This document shows, one piece after another, positions 17,290-25,248 of a stretch of 64,000 bases of DNA. Source of the DNA: Martelella sp. NC20 (GTDB lineage Bacteria > Pseudomonadota > Alphaproteobacteria > Rhizobiales > Rhizobiaceae); NCBI RefSeq assembly GCF_013459645.1, contig NZ_CP054863.1, forward strand, positions 1 through 64,000, written 5' to 3'. A program made the position numbers and the translations under genes. The notes under the pieces are model-generated. The model did not search any database, was not told where the DNA came from, and saw only the letters and a list, made by a program, of their open reading frames with translations. Numbering within the stretch: the stretch's first letter is position 1; each line of letters opens with the position of its first letter.

Positions 17290-18816
17290 CTAGGCCGGCG
17301 CGAGTCCGTATCGCGTGTAGATCTCTTCCGGGCAGTCATGGTCTGCAAGCACGCGGCAAAGCGCGTCCCTAAGACGGGTTTCTATGGTCTCGTCGCGAAA
17401 CGGGCTTTCCTGCTGCGGATCGCCCTCAAGGTCGTAAAGCCGCGTGCCGATATCCTGGAACGCTTCGCCGTCATGGATCGGAATGCGCGCCGCGTTCATC
17501 AGCGCGTCGATCTTCAGTATCGGCATCTCCTTGGTGAAGCCGAACGGTTCCCGAAGCTCGGCGGTTTTCATTTCCTCGGAACTGAAGGGCGCGCGGATAT
17601 GCAATGGCATCAGCGTGTATTCGTAAAGGCCGGGCGCATAGAGATCCTCCGGATAGATGTAATAGGCGTAGTGCCCGTCATTGACGCCGATCGGCCCGCC
17701 GAACATGCCGTAGATCGCAACTTCATGTTCGTCGTCTTCGGCAAGCACCGAACTGCCGCAGACTTCAGCAGGAACATCCACCCCGAAAAGGTCGAGCAGC
17801 GTCGGCATGAGGTCATGGGTCTGGGTCAGGCGATCCGAACGTGTGCCGCCGCGTTCCGGCGTGCGCGGGTCATGAACCATCAGCGGGATATTGGCGAGTT
17901 CCTGATAGTAGGGCTGCAAGTTCTTGCCCCACCAGTCATGCTCGGACAGCAGCAGACCGTGGTCGGTCGAAACGATCAGCGCCGTATCCTTCCACATGTC
18001 GTGCTCGTCCATATAGTCGAGCAGCTTGCCGAAATACTCGTCGCACATGGAAACGAGCGCCGCATAGTTGGCGCGGATTTCGGCGATTTCTTCCGGGCTG
18101 TCATTGACCTTGGCATAAAGCGGCCAGTCGAGAACGCCGCCGTTCCAGCCGGTCTTGTAGGCCTCCTTGAAGCGGTCCGGCGCGCGGAACGGCTCATGCG
18201 GGTCGAAGCATTCCAGCATCATCAGCCAGTTGTCGGCCTTGTGATTGACATCAAGGAAATCGAAAGCAGAGGCGAAACAGCGCGGCCCGGGAAAATCTTC
18301 CTCCTCGGTGAGGAAGGTGTTGTTGATAGCATGCTGAAAGCGCACCGCCGCACGGCCGTGCGGCTTCTCGCCTTCGCCGAAGGGATAGTGCTTGTTGGCA
18401 TAGATCTCGCGGAAGCGCTCCAGCGGGGGCTCGACCATGGCTTTCCACGGGTCGTATTCCTGTCCGCGAATGAAGTCGTAGCTGGTGAAGCGGTTGTGAT
18501 AGGTCGCGCCGCCATCCTCGAAATAGTGCAGATGGTCGGTCACGAGATGGCTGTATATGCCGCCATTGCGCAGGAGTTCCGGGAATGAGTTGTCGAACGG
18601 CTCGAGCGGCCCCCAGCTTCGGTGCATGAAGTTCATGCGGCCGGTATGGAGGTCACGGCGCGCCGGCATGCAGGGCAGAGAGCCGACATAGTGATTGTCG
18701 TAAACGATGGAGCGTTCCGCAAACCGATCGAAATTCGGGGTCTTCACAGACCCCAGGCCATAGGCCTCTATGGCCGTCTTGTTCAGCGAATCGAACAGGC
18801 AGAAGATCGCTCGCAT
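17290..18816 (-). CDS. Sulfatase (arylsulfatase-family, Cys-type)
   Basis: A 508-residue sulfatase. The formylglycine motif C-x-P-x-R is present as CMPARRDLHTG (about residues 49-59), and the later metal site STDHGLLLSEHDWWGK (about residues 310-325) is intact. The usual N-terminal DD pair of metal ligands is FDS here, a variant also seen in this sulfatase branch. There is no signal peptide, so it is probably cytoplasmic, acting on imported sulfate ester. The open frame extends far upstream, through the divergent LysR gene; the ATG at 18816 has GGAGG before it and matches the family N-terminus. It is the first gene of the operon with the sugar importer. Confidence 0.88.
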   Translation of the reverse strand: MRAIFCLFDSLNKTAIEAYGLGSVKTPNFDRFAERSIVYDNHYVGSLPCMPARRDLHTGRMNFMHRSWGPLEPFDNSFPELLRNGGIYSHLVTDHLHYFEDGGATYHNRFTSYDFIRGQEYDPWKAMVEPPLERFREIYANKHYPFGEGEKPHGRAAVRFQHAINNTFLTEEEDFPGPRCFASAFDFLDVNHKADNWLMMLECFDPHEPFRAPDRFKEAYKTGWNGGVLDWPLYAKVNDSPEEIAEIRANYAALVSMCDEYFGKLLDYMDEHDMWKDTALIVSTDHGLLLSEHDWWGKNLQPYYQELANIPLMVHDPRTPERGGTRSDRLTQTHDLMPTLLDLFGVDVPAEVCGSSVLAEDDEHEVAIYGMFGGPIGVNDGHYAYYIYPEDLYAPGLYEYTLMPLHIRAPFSSEEMKTAELREPFGFTKEMPILKIDALMNAARIPIHDGEAFQDIGTRLYDLEGDPQQESPFRDETIETRLRDALCRVLADHDCPEEIYTRYGLAPA

Positions 18817-18873
18817 ACATGTCCTCCCAAAAATTCCTTGGGGGATCAGTAGCCTTAAGTAGTATTCATGACT

Positions 18874-18897
18874 AATATCAATTTTGAAATTGATATT
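18874..18897. promoter_or_regulatory. Perfect 24-bp palindrome, candidate LysR operator
   Basis: AATATCAATTT (18874-18884) is followed by TG and its exact complement (18887-18897): an 11-bp inverted repeat with 2-nt spacing, much more A/T-rich than its surroundings. It lies between the sulfatase start (18816) and the best LysR start (18910). LysR proteins bind such dyads in the shared promoter region, so it is a likely operator for both transcription units. Confidence 0.7.
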
Positions 18898-18909
18898 GGA
18901 AAAGCCGAT

Positions 18910-19824
18910 ATGCAGGATACCTATATTCATCTGGCCCGCCGCTTTGTCGCCGTCAGCGATGCCGGCAGCATCAAGCGGGCCTCGCAGGACCTCAACCTGT
19001 CGCAGCCGGCGCTGACGCAGTCGGTACAGAATATCGAGGATATCTTCGGCTGCAGGCTGTTCGAACGCAGCCAGAAGGGCATCGTGCTCACGGCGATGGG
19101 TGAACGGCTCTACGTACGCTCGCGCCGCATGCTGGATGAACTGGCGCTGGCGCGGGAGGAGATCAGCGATCTGGCGACGGGGCGGATCGGCGCGCTCAGA
19201 ATTTCGGCGGGCATGGCCTGGGGCTATTGTTACCTGCCGGATATCATCCGCAGGCTGCAGGAACAGTTTCCGGAGCTCGAGGTCGATCTCGATATCGCGG
19301 TCAGCGCGAAGGCATTGGCGGCGCTGAGGGAAGGACGCGCCGATGTCGTCTTTGGCTCCGACAACGCGACCTTTCAGGAGGAAGGCTTTGTCAGGTCCAC
19401 CTTGGTGACCGTGGACTTCGCGGTTGCCTGTGGTCTGCCGTCGCCGCTGTCGAAGCGGGAAAGCGTCAAGCTCGACGACGTTTTTGAATCGCCGGTCGTG
19501 ATCTATCAGGACGACACCGAACTGATCGACCGCGTCCTGACCCGCATCGAGCAGAAGGCCGGGCGATCCCTCAATATCGCGGTGAAGACCAAGTCCTTGC
19601 TGGCGACCCTGGAACTGGTGCGCAGCGGACGCTATGTCGCCTTCATCGCGCGACCGTTCCTGGAGCGGTTTTCGGGACCCGATATCAAGGTATTGTCGCT
19701 TGATGAGCCGCTCTATCAGTTTCCAACGGCGATCTATTATCGCAAGACGCTGACCCATGCCGCACCGTTCAGGACGCTTCTGGGCTTTCTTGACGAGTTC
19801 AGGGCGACGAACGGTCCTCGTTAA
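18910..19824 (+). CDS. LysR-family regulator of the sulfatase/ABC operon
   Basis: A LysR protein of about 304 residues: helix-turn-helix ARRFVAVSDAGSIKRASQDLNLSQPALTQSVQNIE, then the effector domain. An upstream in-frame ATG at 18868 would add 14 residues (MTNINFEIDIGKAD), but those codons coincide with the 24-bp palindrome, which reads better as an operator. The ATG at 18910 is therefore preferred. It is divergent from the sulfatase operon and probably controls it in response to a sulfated compound or its product. Confidence 0.85.
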   Translation: MQDTYIHLARRFVAVSDAGSIKRASQDLNLSQPALTQSVQNIEDIFGCRLFERSQKGIVLTAMGERLYVRSRRMLDELALAREEISDLATGRIGALRISAGMAWGYCYLPDIIRRLQEQFPELEVDLDIAVSAKALAALREGRADVVFGSDNATFQEEGFVRSTLVTVDFAVACGLPSPLSKRESVKLDDVFESPVVIYQDDTELIDRVLTRIEQKAGRSLNIAVKTKSLLATLELVRSGRYVAFIARPFLERFSGPDIKVLSLDEPLYQFPTAIYYRKTLTHAAPFRTLLGFLDEFRATNGPR

Positions 19825-19850
19825 AGGCGGGATGTCTGGAGTGATCGTTG

Positions 19851-19937
19851 TTATTCGGCCCGGCAGCAGGTTCCCATACGCTCTAGATATTTCAAATACT
19901 TATCGTGCCGTTCGGCGTCGAACCCCTGTGCCGATTT
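19851..19937 (+). repeat. Unclassified short repeat, copy A
   Basis: This segment aligns over about 85 nt with 30717-30801 (+) and, in its core, with the complement of 28106-28139. Shared core pieces include CTTATCGTGCCG, TCGGCG and CGAACCC. It supplies the first codons of the adjacent SRPBCC frame (from GTG 19905). No transposase is associated with it. Confidence 0.65.
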
Positions 19938-20345
19938 ATAACCGAGATTCCCCCGGAAACCAGATCCGTCGTCGTCGAGCGCGACTTCGCCGTCTCACCC
20001 GCACGCGTATGGCGGGCGCTGACGCAGCCGCATCTGATTCAGGAGTGGTTGATGAAAAACGATTTCAGGCCAGATCCGGGCGCGGCGTTTACGATGACGG
20101 GCGACTGGAGATCGGTGAATTGCGAAGTCCTGACCATCGAGGAGGAGAGGGAACTGTCCTATACGTGGCAGGCCTATGGGCTCGAGACCGTGGTGATATG
20201 GACGCTCACACCGACCTCCGCCGGAACGCGCCTCAGGATGGAACAATCTGGGTTCAAGCCAGACCAGGATCAGGCCTATGGCGGCGCGAAGGGCGGCTGG
20301 GCGATGTTCTTCGATAATCTCGAAAACGTTCTCGAGCAGCAATGA
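19905..20345 (+). CDS. SRPBCC/AHSA1-domain protein
   Basis: A protein of up to 146 residues. From about residue 20, SVVVERDFAVSPARVWRALTQPHLIQEWLM opens an AHSA1-like START fold, which closes with GGWAMFFDNLENVLEQ. Such proteins bind small hydrophobic ligands and often sit next to ArsR regulators. Homologues usually start just before the SVVVERDF motif. Here the first 15 or so codons come from the repeat at 19851-19937, so the native start may have been lost and replaced by the GTG at 19905. It is the first of a short operon with a membrane protein and a DUF1801 protein. Confidence 0.75.
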   Translation: MPFGVEPLCRFITEIPPETRSVVVERDFAVSPARVWRALTQPHLIQEWLMKNDFRPDPGAAFTMTGDWRSVNCEVLTIEEERELSYTWQAYGLETVVIWTLTPTSAGTRLRMEQSGFKPDQDQAYGGAKGGWAMFFDNLENVLEQQ

Positions 20346-20373
20346 CCTGCATCGGCAAGCAGAAGGAGACGAG

Positions 20374-20601
20374 ATGACTTTCAACATCGCAATCCGGCAG
20401 TTTCACAGGTGGTCGTCGATTATCTTTATTGGCACAGTCATCGTTGCGATGGTTGCGGCGTCACGCCCCGAGCCGGCCGAATGGGTGTTCTACCTGCCAT
20501 TGCTCCCCCTCATACTGATGCTGCTGACAGGCCTCTACCTGTTCGCTCTGCCCTACATGCGCGAAACGCCGGGCCTGTGTGCGGGAGGGGACCAGCGATG
20601 A
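20374..20601 (+). CDS. Small two-helix membrane protein
   Basis: A 75-residue protein with an AGAAGGAG ribosome site before the ATG. It has two hydrophobic helices: WSSIIFIGTVIVAMVAA, and a second from WVFYLPLLPLILMLLTGL to Y. No catalytic motif. It lies between the SRPBCC gene and the DUF1801 gene and overlaps the latter by 4 nt, so it is co-translated. Function unknown. Confidence 0.7.
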   Translation: MTFNIAIRQFHRWSSIIFIGTVIVAMVAASRPEPAEWVFYLPLLPLILMLLTGLYLFALPYMRETPGLCAGGDQR

Positions 20602-21011
20602 CCGACGCCGCAAAACCGAAGCTGCTGTCGAGCGGTAATCCGCAGATCCCCAAAGGCGACGGCGATGAAGCCGTTCAGGCCTACATCGCAGCGATGCCCG
20701 GCTGGAAACGCGATATCGGGCGCCGGCTCAACAAGATCGTGGAGCGCGTCTATCCGGAAGCGAGCAAAGCCGTCCGGTGGAATACGCCCCTCTATGGCAA
20801 GGACGATGGCTGGTTCTTCTCGATGTATTGCTACAAGCGATATGTTCAGTTGACCTTCATGCGCGGGACGTCCCTGTCACCGGTCCCTCCGGAAAGCTCG
20901 AAGACGGAAGGGACCCGTTATTTCAACATCCACGAAACAGACAAGCTGAATGAGGCCTTGATCGAGAGCTGGGTGGAACAGGCCTGTCGACTGCCTGGCG
21001 TGAAGTTGTAG
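20598..21011 (+). CDS. DUF1801-domain protein
   Basis: A 137-residue cytoplasmic protein. The centre reads YPEASKAVRWNTPLYGKDDGWFFSMYCYKRYVQLTFMRG, the typical DUF1801 (YdhG-like) core. The start at 20598 overlaps the previous stop and follows GGGAGGGG. DUF1801 has no established reaction; it is often found near SRPBCC and DUF4180-like genes, as here. Confidence 0.85.
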   Translation: MTDAAKPKLLSSGNPQIPKGDGDEAVQAYIAAMPGWKRDIGRRLNKIVERVYPEASKAVRWNTPLYGKDDGWFFSMYCYKRYVQLTFMRGTSLSPVPPESSKTEGTRYFNIHETDKLNEALIESWVEQACRLPGVKL

Positions 21012-21072
21012 CGAGCAGCAATGGGAAAGCCCCATGCGCAGTGGCACCAATTCTCGAACGGAGAGACCCGGC

Positions 21073-21206
21073 ATGAGCATCGAGACGTGTCATGGACACA
21101 GCCTTTATTTCATTTCCACCGACGGACCGTCCCTGTGTTCGGAACAGGATGCGCTGGACCTTCTTGGCGAGATCTGGGGCACCGCGGCCGACTTTCTTGT
21201 CGTGCC
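21073..21206 (+). pseudogene. DUF4180-like gene cut by IS21 element
   Basis: The ATG at 21073 opens MSIETCHGHSLYFISTDGPS and continues EQDALDLLGEIWGTAADFLVVPV, the first half of a DUF4180-type protein. The frame then enters the left end of the IS21 element and runs to 21321 through non-homologous codons. The second half of the domain is not found on the far side of the element, so the 3' part of the gene has been lost. Confidence 0.65.
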
Positions 21207-21263
21207 TGTCAACGGCGGCGTAAAAACCGGCCACGGGGCGGAGCAAAAGTCGGCCACTTTGGA

Positions 21264-21318
21264 CGCCGGTATGAGACCCGCGGGAGGGCGTAGCCCGAGC
21301 GGGGGTCTCATACCGGCG
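21264..21318 (-). terminator. Long hairpin at the istB-distal end of the IS
   Basis: A perfect 16-bp stem (21264-21279 with 21303-21318, half-site CGCCGGTATGAGACCC) with a 23-nt loop that itself contains GGGCGTAGCCC. It lies just after istB and inside the element's left end. It probably terminates istAB transcription and may block read-in from outside. Confidence 0.65.
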
Positions 21319-21338
21319 TAGCGATTTTCTGAAGGGTT

Positions 21339-22097
21339 TCAGCCAGCCTTTCTGGCGCGGCTTTGGGCGAGACGATAGCTGTCGCCATTCATTTCGAGAA
21401 TGTTGACGTGGTGGGTGACGCGGTCGAGCAGAGCGCCAGTCAGTCGCTCGGATCCCAGGATTTCTGTCCATTCGTCAAAGGGCAGATTGCTGGTGATCAG
21501 GGTGGCGCCCCGCTCATAGCGTTGCGAGATCAACTCGAACAGCAGCTCCGCGCCGGTCTTTGACAACGGCACGAAGCCAAGTTCGTCGATGATCAGCAGC
21601 TTGTATCCTGCCATCTGCTTCTGGAAACGTAGGAGACGCCGCTCGTCACGGGCCTCCATCATCTCGCTGACCATGGCAGCTGCTGTGGTGAAGCCAACGG
21701 ACAGGCCCTTCTGGCAGGCGGCCAGGCCAAGGGCGAGCGCTATGTGCGTCTTCCCGGTTCCGCTGGGGCCGAGAGCGATGACGTTCTCGCGACGCTCGAT
21801 CCATTCGCAGCGGGCCAGATCCAGCACCTGCATCTTGTTGAGCTTCGGTATGGCGGTAAAATCGAAACTGTCGAGGCTTTTGACAACCGGGAATTTGGCT
21901 GCCTTGATACGGCGCTCGACCTTGCGGCGATCCCGTTCGATCATTTCCCGCTCGGCAAGCCGGGTGAGGTATCCGATATGATCAACGCCCTCGGTGGCGC
22001 AAAGCCGGGCCAGTTTCTGATACTCCCGCTGGAAGGTCGGCAGCTTCAGGCTCTTGAGGTCGTGGGCAAGCAGGATCTCGGGTGCTTCGGTGCTCAT
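21339..22097 (-). CDS. istB: IS21 helper ATPase IstB
   Basis: A 252-residue AAA+ ATPase: Walker A ALGPSGTGKTHIALAL (about residues 107-122), Walker B LLIIDELGFVP (about 169-179). The N-terminal region LKSLKLPTFQREYQKLA is the usual IstB recognition domain. It supports target capture by IstA. The start overlaps the istA stop by 4 nt. Confidence 0.95.
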   Translation of the reverse strand: MSTEAPEILLAHDLKSLKLPTFQREYQKLARLCATEGVDHIGYLTRLAEREMIERDRRKVERRIKAAKFPVVKSLDSFDFTAIPKLNKMQVLDLARCEWIERRENVIALGPSGTGKTHIALALGLAACQKGLSVGFTTAAAMVSEMMEARDERRLLRFQKQMAGYKLLIIDELGFVPLSKTGAELLFELISQRYERGATLITSNLPFDEWTEILGSERLTGALLDRVTHHVNILEMNGDSYRLAQSRARKAG

Positions 22098-23590
22098 GCC
22101 GCTTCTCCCTTCCCCGATGACAGGAGGCCCATATACGCCTTCGCCGATGTCGTCTCCACGGTTGCTCTCGGCAGGTAGGGATAGATCGACAGATCAAGTG
22201 GCGGCGGCCGGCGCTCCACCCGGCAAAGAATCAGATGTTTGACGGCGTCGAAGCCAATCGCACCGAGATGAATGGCTTGCTTGATCGCCGCATGCAGGTC
22301 AGCCATATCGAAGCTTTCCAGCAGTCGAAGAACCTGCACGTATTCTCGCCGGCCATGCTTTGCCATGCGGCCTTCCATCAGACGGCACAGTGTCGCGAAC
22401 TCCTCCGGCAGATCCCAGCCCTGCAAAGGGGCTGCCTGATCCAGCGCATTGATCTTCTGCTCGATCAGCGGCAGGTAATGCACAGGGTCGAAGATGACAT
22501 CCTCCCGATCAAAGCTCCTGGGATGGCGGGCGATGATCTCGCCGCGGCAACCAATCACCACCTTGTCGACATAGCCTCGGACCCAGACGTCCTGGTGACC
22601 GTAGGCGACGGGTACGGAATAGTCGTTCGTCTTGTAGCGAACGAGAGACTGTGCCGTGACCCTGGCGCTGGCCTGATCGCAGGCGTCAAATGGGGAGGCT
22701 GGCAAGGACTGCATGGCAGCCAGATCACGCTGCAGCCGTTCACCGATCATCTCGCTCTCACCACGCAGCCTGTCGCGCTGGCGCTTGCGGCACTGTTCTT
22801 CCAGAAAGGCATTGAACGCATCCCACGTTGGAAACTGCGGGATGGGGACCATGAAGTTACGCCGCGCATAGCCCACAAGGCCCTCGACATTCCCCTTGTC
22901 ATTACCCTTTCCGGGGCGGCCATAGCGATCCCGGATCAGATAATGGGACAGGAACCCGCTGAACAGTGTTGCCCGCTTGCGCGTGCCATCAGGCAGGATC
23001 TTCGCCACAAGGCAGCGGTCATTGTCATAGACGATTGATGGAGGCACGGCCCCGAAGAAGGCGAACGCATGGACGTGGCCATCGACCCAAGCCTCGGCTA
23101 CCGCCGCCGGATAAGCCCGCACATAGCAACCGTCGCTATGCGGAAGATCGAGTACGAAGAAATGGGCTTTCTGCTCGACACCGCCGATCACGACCGTCGC
23201 CTCACCGAAATCAGCCTGCGCATGGCCGGGCGGATGAGAAAGCGGCACGAAGACTTCCTGACGGCGCTGTTCCCGCTCCCGGATATAGCCCTTGATAATC
23301 GTATAGCCGCCGGTGAACCCGCACTCATCACGAAGCCGGTCAAACACACGCTTGGCTGTATGGCGCTGTTTGCGCGGTACGTGTCTGTCTTCGTCCAACC
23401 AGTGGTCGATCGTTGAAACGAACGCGTCCAGCTTCGGCCGCCGGACCGGTGATTGTCGCTGATAGCCAGGAGGCGTCGAATACGACAACATCTTCGCTAC
23501 GCTGTCGCGGGATATGTTGAAGTGCTTGGCTGCCTGACGTCGGCTCATCCCTTCCGAGACGGCCAGACGAACCTTCAGATAAAGTTCCAC
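22094..23590 (-). CDS. istA: IS21 transposase IstA
   Basis: A 498-residue DDE transposase. It has an N-terminal helix-turn-helix (AVSEGMSRRQAAKHFNISRDSVAKML), then the rve catalytic core with HAQADFGEATVVIGG (first Asp), SIVYDNDRCLV (second Asp) and a downstream Glu region in DKGNVEGLVGYARRNF. Length is normal and no frameshift is visible, so the element may be active. Confidence 0.95.
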   Translation of the reverse strand: MELYLKVRLAVSEGMSRRQAAKHFNISRDSVAKMLSYSTPPGYQRQSPVRRPKLDAFVSTIDHWLDEDRHVPRKQRHTAKRVFDRLRDECGFTGGYTIIKGYIREREQRRQEVFVPLSHPPGHAQADFGEATVVIGGVEQKAHFFVLDLPHSDGCYVRAYPAAVAEAWVDGHVHAFAFFGAVPPSIVYDNDRCLVAKILPDGTRKRATLFSGFLSHYLIRDRYGRPGKGNDKGNVEGLVGYARRNFMVPIPQFPTWDAFNAFLEEQCRKRQRDRLRGESEMIGERLQRDLAAMQSLPASPFDACDQASARVTAQSLVRYKTNDYSVPVAYGHQDVWVRGYVDKVVIGCRGEIIARHPRSFDREDVIFDPVHYLPLIEQKINALDQAAPLQGWDLPEEFATLCRLMEGRMAKHGRREYVQVLRLLESFDMADLHAAIKQAIHLGAIGFDAVKHLILCRVERRPPPLDLSIYPYLPRATVETTSAKAYMGLLSSGKGEAA

Positions 23591-23720
23591 GGTGTAGATC
23601 CTCTGTCCCTCCTGCGCTCATTGCAGAAGGAAAATAGGTGGCCGGATTTTACTCCGCCCGCGGACGAATTATTCCGCCGCTTCCGTGGCCGACTTTTGCA
23701 CCGCCGTTCTCAGATGAGAT

Positions 23721-23748
23721 TGGCGGTGCCAAAATCGGCCACAGAAGG
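23721..23748 (+). repeat. Second, inverted IS21-type end next to the intact element
   Basis: GGCGGTGCCAAAATCGGCCAC followed by AGAAGG matches the terminal GGCGGTGC-AAAAGTCGGCCAC-GGAAGC block of the neighbouring element in inverted orientation, 8-15 nt outside its right end. It forms a large inverted repeat with that end. It is a remnant of another IS21-type copy and lies at the truncation point of the LuxR gene. Confidence 0.6.
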
Positions 23749-23995
23749 CATCTTCCTGGGCGACAGTGTCCCATTCGCCCAATATCGCCTCGCTTTGGTT
23801 GAGGACGGTCAGGTCCGTGACCAGCCGGCCGTCAGCCCAGCCGCCGCCCCACACACCGAAATCGAAGGGAATGAAGCGCTGCAGGTTATTCAGTACGCGC
23901 AGACGCAGTTCGTCGGGCGTGCATTCCGAGGCGTCATGGTAAAGTTCCAGCAGAAAATCGCTGAGCCCTGATGCGTTCTCCGTTCCGCCCATCAC
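23749..23995 (-). pseudogene. LuxR-family regulator, N-terminal part only
   Basis: The frame from ATG 23995 encodes SDFLLELYHDASECTPDELRLRVL and FIPFDFGVWGGG, the start of a GAF-like sensor domain seen in LuxR-type regulators. At about 23748 it runs into IS21 terminal sequence and stops at 23669. The C-terminal DNA-binding helix-turn-helix is absent. Non-functional as a regulator. Confidence 0.65.
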
Positions 23996-24180
23996 GACAG
24001 GAGCCTCCCCGTAAAATGTTCCGCTCGGGCAAGCATATACAGAAGACGGGCAAAGCTGAATGCCATGAGCGGCAGAAGAACTCAGGGCGGGTTAGCCTTC
24101 GCTTCGATCCTAGCGCTTGAGGAGCATCCCTTATTACCGGGAACGTTTGGAGTTCACTTTCCTCTTGAGCGAAGTACTCG

Positions 24181-24216
24181 GGCATGATAGTTGGCTAAAA
24201 GGAAAACTATCATGCC
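24181..24216. promoter_or_regulatory. Perfect 12-bp inverted repeat, candidate ArsR operator
   Basis: GGCATGATAGTT (24181-24192) and its exact complement (24205-24216) are separated by 12 nt. They lie directly upstream of the ATG at 24227, with GGAGG immediately after. The third-party regulator most likely to bind is the ArsR protein encoded in the same operon, as ArsR members bind 12-2-12 or similar dyads. It could also act as an RNA hairpin. Confidence 0.65.
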
Positions 24217-24226
24217 GGAGGCTGGA

Positions 24227-24871
24227 ATGCGCGTTGTCATTTTGAATTTCCTGTCGCTCGATAGGGTCTATCAGGGGCCGGGATCCCCCGATGAGGATCG
24301 GTCGGATGGTTTCGAACGCGGTGGCTGGTTTGTGCCTTTCGTTGATGCGACCCTGGAGAAACGCGTGGAAGAATGGGCGGCGACAGCATCCGGATTTCTG
24401 TTCGGAAGACGGACCTATGAAGAGTTTTCGGCTGTCTGGCCCGCCATTACCGATCCAGCCGATCGCAACGCCGCCCGGCTCAACACGCTTCATAAGTATG
24501 TCGCGGCCACCTCCCCAGTCGATGTCGCCTGGGGGCCGGTCACGGTTTTGGACCGCGATGTTGAAGCCTCGGTCGCCGCCCTGAAGCGGGAGGAGAGCGG
24601 CGAACTTCAGGTGCATGGCAGCGGCAGATTGGGCCGGTCTCTCCTGGCTGCGAACCTCGTCGATGAACTGCGTATCGCGATCGCGCCGGTGATTGTGGGC
24701 CAGGGGCGAAAGCTGTTTGGCGACACGCGAGCGCCATCAGGTTTCAAACTTCTTTCCGAGGAGCGAACGCCATCGGGTCTCATCATGTGCCGTCTTGAGA
24801 ACACGGGCAATGGGTCGGCTGGAACATATGTGCGCGGGCAGACCAATCTGGCCGGCGCCGCACAGGATTGA
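24227..24871 (+). CDS. Dihydrofolate reductase-like (RibD C-terminal domain) protein
   Basis: A 214-residue protein of the RibD_C/DHFR-like fold: an N-terminal VVILNFLSLDRVYQGPG strand, FLFGRRTYEEFSAVWP (nucleotide-site region) and ELQVHGSGRLGRSLLAANLVDELRIAIAPVIVGQGRKLF. Family members bind NADPH, but their substrates are mostly unknown; they usually sit in operons with ArsR and SRPBCC genes, exactly as here. The ATG at 24227 is chosen because GGAGG precedes it; in-frame starts at 24191 and 24212 lie within the inverted repeat. Confidence 0.85.
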   Translation: MRVVILNFLSLDRVYQGPGSPDEDRSDGFERGGWFVPFVDATLEKRVEEWAATASGFLFGRRTYEEFSAVWPAITDPADRNAARLNTLHKYVAATSPVDVAWGPVTVLDRDVEASVAALKREESGELQVHGSGRLGRSLLAANLVDELRIAIAPVIVGQGRKLFGDTRAPSGFKLLSEERTPSGLIMCRLENTGNGSAGTYVRGQTNLAGAAQD

Positions 24872-24882
24872 GGAGCAGGTTG

Positions 24883-25248
24883 ATGGCAACAGCCGCATCG
24901 CAGATGCCCGACGATCTCAGTTCGATCTTCCTGGCGCTCGCCGATCCGACGCGCCGTGCCGTCATTGCCCGCCTAGGGCAGGGGCCGGCCAGCGTCAGCG
25001 AACTCGCAAGTCCTTTCGACATGGGGCTGCCTTCATTCATGAAGCATATTCGGCTTCTTGAAAACAGCGGGATGATCCGGACCAGAAAGTCGGGGCGAAC
25101 CCGCACCTGCGTGATCGATGGACCAGGCCTTTCCAATGCCGAGCGGTGGTTGGCGGAGCAGAGAAAAATATGGGAAACCCAGGCCGATCGGCTGGAGGCT
25201 TTTGTAATGCTGGAACAGGAGGGCAGAAATGCAGACAGTGATCGCTGA
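24883..25248 (+). CDS. ArsR-family regulator
   Basis: A 121-residue winged-helix regulator: LSSIFLALADPTRRAVIARLGQ, then the recognition helix region SVSELASPFDMGLPSFMKHIRLLE. It has no cysteine metal site of the classic CxC type, so it belongs to the metal-independent ArsR group found with AHSA1 proteins. GAGGAG precedes the ATG at 24883. It overlaps the SRPBCC gene by 20 nt and probably represses its own operon through the inverted repeat at 24181. Confidence 0.88.
   Translation: MATAASQMPDDLSSIFLALADPTRRAVIARLGQGPASVSELASPFDMGLPSFMKHIRLLENSGMIRTRKSGRTRTCVIDGPGLSNAERWLAEQRKIWETQADRLEAFVMLEQEGRNADSDR

Larger units (their letters stand above)
21207..23712 (-). mobile_element. IS21-family insertion sequence (istA-istB)
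   Basis: The element encodes istA and istB on the minus strand. Related ends lie at 21207 (TGTCAACGGCGGCG...) and at 23712 (complement TGAGAACGGCGGTG...). Each is followed by an AAAAxxCGGCCACGG block and a second internal copy of the CGGCCAC box, the multiple terminal repeats typical of IS21. I see no target-site duplication. The left flank is a DUF4180 gene and the right flank a LuxR gene, so the insertion has been followed by deletion or recombination. Confidence 0.85.

Noticed and set aside
17290..19758. A very long minus-strand open frame of about 820 codons covering the sulfatase and the divergent LysR gene
   Set aside because: Only the part from ATG 18816 has sulfatase similarity and a ribosome site. 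The upstream 310 codons are antisense to a clear LysR gene.
22235..23038. Plus-strand frames of 200-270 codons inside the IS21 element
   Set aside because: They are antisense to istA, which has all the expected transposase motifs.
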